Made by a program: the position numbers and the translations under genes
DNA from: Bacteroidaceae bacterium
GTDB lineage: Bacteria; Bacteroidota; Bacteroidia; Bacteroidales; Bacteroidaceae
DNA length: 11,933 bases
NCBI GenBank assembly: GCA_017618515.1
Contig: JAFZUB010000006.1
Span: forward strand, 1 to 11,933
Direction: 5' to 3'
In this document: piece by piece, positions 7,599 through 11,933 of the stretch
Layout of the letters: each line of letters opens with the position of its first letter
How positions within the stretch are numbered: position 1 is the stretch's first letter
The notes under the pieces: model-generated
What the model saw: the letters and a program-made list of their open reading frames with translations, nothing else
Told to the model about the DNA's origin: nothing
The model's database searches: none

Positions 7599-7618
7599 GC
7601 GGCAATGTTCAATGGTTT

Positions 7619-10147
7619 TTACCAGTTCTTTATCATGTTCATTAAGCTGACAATCATTGTCGCAACAGATGTTGTGCCGGTGCCGATAGCCATCTTCTCA
7701 GCAGCAGAGAGCTTCATGCCCTCTTCCTTGGTGGGCACCACAATCTCGCAGCCGGGCTGCACAACCTTCGTCGAGTTGCGTTCGGCCTTCTCCACGGCGC
7801 CGTTGGCATACACCACATAAACGGCCCTCTTCTTGGCCCTGTTGGCAAAACCACCGGCGTGGTTGATATAGTATTTCAGCTTCTCGCCCTTCTTGTAGTT
7901 CATGCTGATGGGGTAGCTCACCTCGCCGCTCACCTTCACCGTGTTGGTAAACTGCGGTATGGTCAGCACGTCGCCCTTGCGCAGCACTATGTCGTAGCTG
8001 CCGCCGGGGCTAGCCACGGCCTTGTCGAGGTCCACGGCCACGGGATAGGTGTCGTCGAGACTCATCTTCATGCTCAGCAGCGTGTCGGCCTTCTCGAAGT
8101 CCATCTTGGCGTTCTCGGCCTTCAGGGCCTGCTCGTAGAGCTGTATCTGTGCTTGGCGCATGGCATTGTCGCGCTGCACACGCTCATCGTCGGTCAGTCG
8201 GCGAGTCAGTCGTGCTCCGGGCACATAGGCCAGCGAGGTAAAGCCTCCGGCCGCCTTCACCAGGTCGCTCAGTCGGTAGTCCTTGCGGGTCATGCTGTAT
8301 GAGCCAGCGAAGTTGATACAACCGTTCACGAACACATTCTGCTGCTCCTCGTAGCTGGGGCTGCGGCGTATGTTCACCTCGTCGTAGGGCTTGAGGTAGA
8401 ACACCGTATCTTTACTTATAATATTGTAGTTCTCGTCGAGTCGGAAGGAGAACTGCTCGGCCAGCAGATCGTTGTCCTGTGTGGCGGTGGGGTCGGAGAT
8501 ACGCCTGTACACATTCACATGTGCCAGACTGGCTGCGTCGGTCAGTCCGCCCGACTGCAGGATAATATCTTGTATCGTGGTGTTGTCGGCATAGGGATAC
8601 TGGCCGGGATAGACCACCTCGCCCTTCACGTTCAATACCCACTTGCCCCTCATCTCGGTCTTGCTGGGGATAAAGAGCATATCGTTTTTCTGCAAAGCCA
8701 CATCGGCGGCGGTGCCGTCCATGATGCCCTTGAGGTCCACGCCCACCATCTCGAGGCTGAGGTCGCTCCTCTGGCGGTGCATCACGGCGCGCTCGGTGTA
8801 GGCGTCCTCCCTCAGTCCGTCGGCAGCCTCGATGAGCTCCTTCACGCTCTGTATGGTGTTGCCCAGCTGGAACTGTCCTGCGTGGTTGACGGCGCCGCGC
8901 ACCTCAACCATGTTGCTGAACTTCATCACGACGCTGTCCACATACACTTCGTCGCCGTCCATCACGGCGAAGCCTCCCATCTCAAACTCGTCGATGGTGT
9001 ATATGCTTCTCTCCTCTCCGCCCTTGCGCGAGAGGCGTATGTTCTTGGTGTAGGCGTCGCCGGTGTAGCCGCCGGAGAAGCGTAGCAGCTGCTTCACACT
9101 CTCGGTGGAGCGCATCTCGTAGTACATCGGGCGCTTCACCTTACCGTCAATCTGCACGAGGCAGTCGTAGGGGCCCACCACGATGATGTCCTTGTCCTGC
9201 AGGCGCACGTCGCTGGAGCTGTTGCCGTTGATGAGGTAGTCATACACGTCCACGGTGGTCAGCACCCTGTTCTGGCGATACACCTTGATGTTACGCAGCG
9301 TACCGATATCGGTGATACCGCCGGCGGCGTAGAGGGCGGTGAGGGCCGAGGCCAGTCCGCTGAGCGAGTAGGTGCCCGGCATCTCCACTTCGCCAACCAC
9401 CTGCACCTGTATGGTGCGTGTCTGTCCTACCGACAGGTTGACGCGGCTGCCGCCGTAGAACTGGCCGAGCTTGGCCTTGATGGCGGCGGTGGCTGCCTGC
9501 ACGCTGAGCCCACCCACGCGGATGGGGCCGACGTCCTCAATCACAATCAGTCCGTCGGGCGACACGGTGCAGTCGAAGGTCTTCTGGCTTGCGCCCCATA
9601 CATCGATAATCACCTGGTCGCCGGCGCCGAGCGTATAGCTGGCGGGCGTAGCCATATTCATGTTGGGCTCAAAGGTGAGGTTCTCTTTGTTGAAGATATC
9701 GTGACCGAAGATTTTCTTCGCAGTCGTCAGGCTCTCCATGTAGATCTGCAGCGAGTCTTGCGTCTGCTCGTTGTAGAGCCCCACGTTGTTGACCACCTCG
9801 TAAGGTGGCACCACGGGCTGCATCTGCTGCATGTGCTGGTCGGCGGCTTTCTTGTCGTCCTCCTTGTCCATGGCCTTGCGGTTGCGCTCTATGCCCTTCT
9901 GCAGGGGAGAGTTATACTCGGCCATAGTGTTTTGGCGCGAGAGGTAGTTCTTTCTCACCCTGTTGAGCTGATTCATAGTCACGCCCTTGCCCATAAGGTT
10001 GCGGACGATAGTTTGCTGACTGGTGCCTCGCTGTAGCTCGCTGGTGACGTAGGTAGCCACCTGCTCGTCAGTCATCTGGCTCTGAGCCATAGCGCCGACA
10101 GCTCCCATCAGGAGCATAGCGCCAATAAATAGTGTCTTTCGTATCAT
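7619..10147 (-). CDS. Wza-like outer-membrane polysaccharide export protein with six SLBB repeats
   Basis: The 842-residue product has a signal peptide (MIRKTLFIGAMLLMGAVGAMAQ, cleavage near 21-22) and no lipobox. After a helical, Gln-rich N-terminal region comes a polysaccharide-export domain at about 168-243 (YTLGAGDQVIIDVWG, SPDGLIVIEDVGPIRVGGLS). Six SLBB-like units follow at about 246-291, 328-374, 412-458, 502-549, 603-649 and 735-780. Each has the pattern V-x-G-x-V-x-x-P/A-G, then a Gly-Gly turn such as AAGGI, SGGYT or AGGFT. A charged, coiled-coil-like insert (about 651-690) separates units five and six. A C-terminal hydrophobic helix (about 814-838) could cross the outer membrane, as in Wza. 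It is more than twice as long as E. coli Wza (379), as is usual in Bacteroidetes. It forms the export channel and heads the block wza-wzz-wzx-wzy-GT. Confidence 0.92.
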   Translation of the reverse strand: MIRKTLFIGAMLLMGAVGAMAQSQMTDEQVATYVTSELQRGTSQQTIVRNLMGKGVTMNQLNRVRKNYLSRQNTMAEYNSPLQKGIERNRKAMDKEDDKKAADQHMQQMQPVVPPYEVVNNVGLYNEQTQDSLQIYMESLTTAKKIFGHDIFNKENLTFEPNMNMATPASYTLGAGDQVIIDVWGASQKTFDCTVSPDGLIVIEDVGPIRVGGLSVQAATAAIKAKLGQFYGGSRVNLSVGQTRTIQVQVVGEVEMPGTYSLSGLASALTALYAAGGITDIGTLRNIKVYRQNRVLTTVDVYDYLINGNSSSDVRLQDKDIIVVGPYDCLVQIDGKVKRPMYYEMRSTESVKQLLRFSGGYTGDAYTKNIRLSRKGGEERSIYTIDEFEMGGFAVMDGDEVYVDSVVMKFSNMVEVRGAVNHAGQFQLGNTIQSVKELIEAADGLREDAYTERAVMHRQRSDLSLEMVGVDLKGIMDGTAADVALQKNDMLFIPSKTEMRGKWVLNVKGEVVYPGQYPYADNTTIQDIILQSGGLTDAASLAHVNVYRRISDPTATQDNDLLAEQFSFRLDENYNIISKDTVFYLKPYDEVNIRRSPSYEEQQNVFVNGCINFAGSYSMTRKDYRLSDLVKAAGGFTSLAYVPGARLTRRLTDDERVQRDNAMRQAQIQLYEQALKAENAKMDFEKADTLLSMKMSLDDTYPVAVDLDKAVASPGGSYDIVLRKGDVLTIPQFTNTVKVSGEVSYPISMNYKKGEKLKYYINHAGGFANRAKKRAVYVVYANGAVEKAERNSTKVVQPGCEIVVPTKEEGMKLSAAEKMAIGTGTTSVATMIVSLMNMIKNW

Positions 10148-10170
10148 ATTGTTGTTTATTTGTTTTTCTC

Positions 10171-10262
10171 GGAGTTATCGCTTTGCTCGGAAGTTACCGC
10201 GCTTCGCGCTCAGAAGTTACCGGAGCCTGTGGCTCCTCAGAAGTTATCGCGCTGACGCGCTC
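10171..10262. repeat. Four tandem hairpin units (GAAGTTAYCG + variable stem + CTC)
   Basis: Units at 10171-10188, 10189-10211, 10212-10238 and 10239-10262 share a constant flank, GRAGTTAYCG on the left and CTC on the right. The central palindromes differ: GC-TTT-GC, GCGC-TTC-GCGC, GGAGCC-TGT-GGCTCC and CGCG-CTGA-CGCG. The stem sequence changes while pairing is kept. A further small hairpin, TCGAC-GATA-GTCGA, overlaps the end (10261-10274). The array ends 23 nt before the wza-like start codon, so it would be in the 5' leader of that mRNA. Confidence 0.85.
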
Positions 10263-10300
10263 GACGATAGTCGATGATTTGACTGAGGCTGGAGTATTGT

Positions 10301-10354
10301 CTTTAACTTCGAGCCCGCTTGCGGGCGTTAACTCCGTTAACTTCTTTAACTTCT
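10301..10354. repeat. Inverted copy of the GAAGTTAAC repeat with a perfect 6-bp hairpin
   Basis: On the minus strand this reads GAAGTTAAA, GAAGTTAAC, GGAGTTAAC, then the hairpin GCCCGC-AA-GCGGGC (10313-10326), CTC and GAAGTTAAAG. The flanks match the units at 10171-10262 but lie in the opposite orientation, so the two arrays form an inverted pair around about 38 nt of other sequence. Confidence 0.8.
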
Positions 10355-10363
10355 TATTTTACG

Positions 10364-10384
10364 ATTTACTATTTACTATTTATG
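10364..10384. repeat. Short heptad array (ATTTACT, three units)
   Basis: ATTTACT, ATTTACT, ATTTATG in tandem, followed by looser 8-nt copies (TTATTTAG, TTATTTGG) to about 10410. In the operon direction the unit is AGTAAAT and contains TAA. Confidence 0.7.
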
Positions 10385-10420
10385 TACTATTTGGTTATTT
10401 AGTTATTTGGTTGTTCTGTC

Positions 10421-10499
10421 GCCCCTTCGGGGCTATGTTTTGTTTGTGTCCGTACCGGGGGTTGCACCCCCGTCTGTTATCTGTCGTGCCTTTGGCACG
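10421..10499. repeat. Cluster of three strong hairpins in the leader region
   Basis: GCCCC-TTC-GGGGC (10421-10433), CGGGGGT-TGC-ACCCCCG (10456-10472) and CGTGCC-TTT-GGCACG (10485-10499) follow within 79 nt. In the operon direction the first and third are each followed by ACAGA. None has a clear U-run. They resemble dispersed palindromes of Bacteroidales genomes more than terminators. Confidence 0.8.
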
Positions 10500-10500
10500 G

Positions 10501-10528
10501 ATGTTAGATGTTATATGTTAGATGTAAA
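10501..10528. repeat. Short heptad array (ATGTTAG, four units)
   Basis: ATGTTAG, ATGTTAT, ATGTTAG and ATGTAAA in tandem. In the operon direction the unit is CTAACAT and contains TAA, as in the other heptad families of this window. Confidence 0.75.
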
Positions 10529-10559
10529 ATTTGTTTTCTGTGTTTTTCTTTGACTCAGA

Positions 10560-10671
10560 CAATGAGTCGTGAGCGTTAGCTCCTTAGCGAAGACACTGCG
10601 TGTGGCGCGAGCTTGCTTGCAGCCAGATGCAGAGGCTGCGGTAAGAGTCGTATGCAATACGAGACTCATTG
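10560..10671. other. 112-nt cloverleaf-like structured element closed by a 9-bp inverted repeat
   Basis: CAATGAGTC (10560-10568) is the exact reverse complement of GACTCATTG (10663-10671). Inside lie four small hairpins: GAGC-GTTA-GCTC (10571-10582), ACAC-TGC-GTGT (10593-10603), GCAGCC..GGCTGC (10619-10639) and TCGTAT-GCA-ATACGA (10648-10662). A competing hairpin, GACTCA..TGAGTC (10552-10568), overlaps the outer stem. It could be a structured RNA, part of the wza leader, or a small palindromic mobile element. No target duplication is visible. It is not a tRNA or another RNA family I recognise. Confidence 0.5.
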
Positions 10672-10747
10672 AATAAGGCAAAGGGTTTTTTAGGTTTTTG
10701 TTTAATATTTGTGAGATTCGTGTAATTCGTGTTCTAATTTCAATTTT

Positions 10748-11683
10748 TCAACAAAAGAGCAACCTTTTCTTTAGCCTAACCAGGCTGTTGGTCAGCTTCG
10801 CCATAAAGAGGACGCGGCCCGGGGTGTGGCGGTAAACGCGGTAATAGTACAGATTGCTATCCTTTTGCCATTTGAGTATTTTGTTCTTGGCGTATTTCTT
10901 TGTGGTGCTGCCGTGAGCGTGTATCACGCTGACGCTGGGGTCGTAGTAGATGCCCTTGCCGATGGCCTTCATGCGCTCGGCCAGTATCTTCTCCTCGGCG
11001 TAGAGGAATGTGCTGGAGTCAAACATGCCGCATTCGTAGAAGTCTTTAGCGCGTACAATAAAGAAGCACCCCAACACGAAGTAGTGGAAACCCTCATGCG
11101 CGTTCTCTGCGTAGTCGAGGTGGAAGCGTCGAGTCTGCTTTTTCTTCGACAGGAAGAACGACCAGTGCTTGGCGACCTCGCGGTCCCAGCACGACAGATA
11201 GCAGCATGGGCTCTGCTCTGTGCCGTCGGTCTTGATCACCTTCGGTCCGATCACACCGGCCTCCGGTGTGACGTGCAGTTTCTCCAGCAGCTTGCCTACG
11301 ACATTATTCTCTAAGAGCTTGATGTCGTTGTTGGTAAACAGGATGTAGTAGGGGTCAAACACCTTTCGGCAGAACTCGGCTCCGAGGTTGTTGCCACGAG
11401 CGAACCCCAGGTTGTCGGGAGAGGAGATGACGAAGATGTCGTTATCTTGCCAGCTTTCGTTTCCCCTTTTTTTGAGTGGGGTGGGGGGTATGATTCTTTG
11501 TCCGTCTACCAGTGTGGCATTGAGGTTTTTGCACAGAGTGGCATTACTCTCTTTTGTGGCAGAGTTATTGACAATGATGGTCTTATGTGGAATAGCCACC
11601 TTTACAAGTTCAGTCTTTACATACTTGGAGGTTAGTGCCTCCATTTTGTAATTGACGATTATAACACAGAGTAAAGCTGACAT
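10748..11683 (-). CDS. Glycosyltransferase family 2, rhamnosyltransferase-like, with a repeat-derived insertion
   Basis: The 311-residue product has the layout of WbbL-like GT2 enzymes: an N-terminal VIIVNYK, IIVNNSAT (36-43), NLGFARGNN (91-99), the metal-site motif FTNND (116-120), VIGPKV, GCFFIVRAKDF (205-215), FLYAEEKILAERMK (226-239) and HAHGSTTKK (255-263). It should act on nucleotide sugars at the cytoplasmic face of the membrane; the sugar cannot be told. Residues about 64-75 (IIPPTPLKKRGN) come from a palindromic DNA element (11461-11492) and lengthen the loop between the first beta-alpha units and the NLGFARGNN motif, where family members are normally short. The ATG is at 11683 and the stop is TGA. 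It is separated from the wza-like gene by 600 nt, so it may have its own promoter or be the end of an upstream unit. Confidence 0.9.
   Translation of the reverse strand: MSALLCVIIVNYKMEALTSKYVKTELVKVAIPHKTIIVNNSATKESNATLCKNLNATLVDGQRIIPPTPLKKRGNESWQDNDIFVISSPDNLGFARGNNLGAEFCRKVFDPYYILFTNNDIKLLENNVVGKLLEKLHVTPEAGVIGPKVIKTDGTEQSPCCYLSCWDREVAKHWSFFLSKKKQTRRFHLDYAENAHEGFHYFVLGCFFIVRAKDFYECGMFDSSTFLYAEEKILAERMKAIGKGIYYDPSVSVIHAHGSTTKKYAKNKILKWQKDSNLYYYRVYRHTPGRVLFMAKLTNSLVRLKKRLLFC
11461..11492. repeat. REP-like palindromic element inside the glycosyltransferase gene (copy 2)
   Basis: TTCCCC-T7-GAGTGGGG followed by a G-run is a degenerate relative of the element at 3702-3733 (25 of 32 positions equal by eye). 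It is in frame and encodes IPPTPLKKRGN. The palindrome is weaker than in copy 1, but the reading frame across it is intact. Confidence 0.7.
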
Positions 11684-11737
11684 AGTTCTTATCTATCGCG
11701 TGCGTTTACATTATTTAACGCGAAAAATTGCCCAATA

Positions 11738-11872
11738 TTGTTTTGCATAGCAAAAAAAGGTGATAAAAACACGCCCTATAGACATTACCCCCTCAAAATT
11801 GAAGTGGTTAGTGATCCTAACCAGTTCACCCCCGACGCAATCGAAGCCGTAAAGAAAATGCTGGGAAAGTAA
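11738..11872 (+). CDS. Possible small protein (41-44 residues) without an ATG start, or the remnant of a gene
   Basis: The frame ending in TAA at 11870-11872 reads protein-like over its last 41 codons: AKKGDKNTPYRHYPLKIEVV, then SDPNQFTPDAIEAVKKMLGK, a strand followed by a charged helix. No ATG is available at the front. A TTG at 11738 gives 44 residues; an ATA at 11747, exactly where an initiator Met before AKKGDK would be expected, gives 41. The frame stays open back to 11681, just outside the divergent glycosyltransferase start. It may be a real small gene with an unusual start, a small gene whose ATG mutated to ATA, or the tail of a truncated gene. I do not recognise the family. Confidence 0.35.
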   Translation: MFCIAKKGDKNTPYRHYPLKIEVVSDPNQFTPDAIEAVKKMLGK

Positions 11873-11933
11873 AAAATCCCCCGCTACATCGGCTAGTTAT
11901 ACTATCCAGGCTAGTCCCCCAATATATTGTGCC
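11873..11933. other. Right edge, no gene seen
   Basis: These 61 nt after the small reading frame hold a direct repeat, GGCTAGT at 11891-11897 and 11909-11915, 18 nt apart. There is no clear hairpin with a U-run and no start of a further gene. Confidence 0.5.

Larger units (their letters stand above)
10148..10747. other. 600-nt non-coding stretch (leader region of the wza-like gene) packed with repeats
   Basis: No convincing protein can be read here on either strand; the one 129-codon open frame on the plus strand is low-complexity and made from repeats. Reading toward the wza-like gene the stretch holds: an imperfect 10-nt repeat (ATTCGTG, 10715-10733), a 112-nt cloverleaf-like element, a heptad array (ATGTTAG), three strong hairpins, a heptad array (ATTTACT), an inverted 9-nt repeat with a hairpin, and four tandem hairpin units. 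A promoter for the downstream genes should lie here, but I could not find a good Bacteroidetes promoter (TTTG, then TAnnTTTG) on the minus strand. Confidence 0.8.

Noticed and set aside
10263..10300. Invertible promoter between the inverted GAAGTTA arrays
   Set aside because: The flanking repeats are imperfect, the enclosed 38 nt shows no promoter with proper spacing, and no recombinase gene is in the window.
10132..10521. 129-codon plus-strand open frame across the wza leader
   Set aside because: It is built from the repeats and palindromes of the leader, is low-complexity and hydrophobic by composition, and overlaps the wza-like signal peptide on the other strand.
10652..10682. Possible minus-strand promoter: TTTG (plus-strand CAAA at 10679-10682) with TATTGCAT 19 nt downstream
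   Set aside because: The spacing fits a Bacteroidetes promoter, but the -7 element matches TAnnTTTG poorly and overlaps the TCGTAT-GCA-ATACGA hairpin.

Overview
The window looks like a chromosomal segment of a Bacteroidales bacterium, most likely Prevotella or a close relative. The basis is gene content (HflX followed by a Wzi-family barrel and a small lipoprotein; a long multi-SLBB export protein), the lack of strong Shine-Dalgarno sequences, and intergenic DNA full of short tandem repeats and palindromes. No search could be run, so the genus is an inference.

Left part (1-2744, + strand): the 3' part of hflX (GTPase), then a Wzi-family outer-membrane barrel protein (851-2323) and a small lipoprotein (2328-2744). 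The gaps are 6 and 4 nt, so this is probably one transcription unit. It meets the next operon tail to tail with only 9 nt between stop codons.

Middle and right part (11683 down to 2754, - strand): a polysaccharide (capsule or exopolysaccharide) locus of the Wzx/Wzy type. In transcription order it holds a GT2 glycosyltransferase (10748-11683), a 600-nt non-coding stretch, a Wza-like outer-membrane export protein with six SLBB repeats (7619-10147), a Wzz-like chain-length protein without a kinase domain (6416-7477), a Wzx-type flippase (5091-6416, TAATG overlap with wzz), a Wzy-type polymerase (3686-5038) and a second GT2 enzyme (2754-3632). Together these would add sugars to a lipid-linked repeat unit, flip it, polymerise it, set chain length and export it. 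The Wzi-like barrel across the convergent junction could act in surface attachment or assembly.

The most unusual content is the repeat architecture of the locus. Three gaps inside the operon carry 7-nt tandem arrays, of two unrelated sequences, and each array unit usually contains a stop codon in the operon's direction. Because 7 is not a multiple of 3, each array gives stops in all frames. The arrays also supply the real stop codons of the polymerase and the flippase. A palindromic element of about 32 nt sits inside two coding sequences and is read in a different frame in each. The 600-nt leader of the wza-like gene holds tandem hairpin units with covarying stems, three strong hairpins and a 112-nt cloverleaf-like element closed by a 9-bp inverted repeat. 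At the right edge there is a protein-like reading frame of about 41-44 codons with no ATG start.
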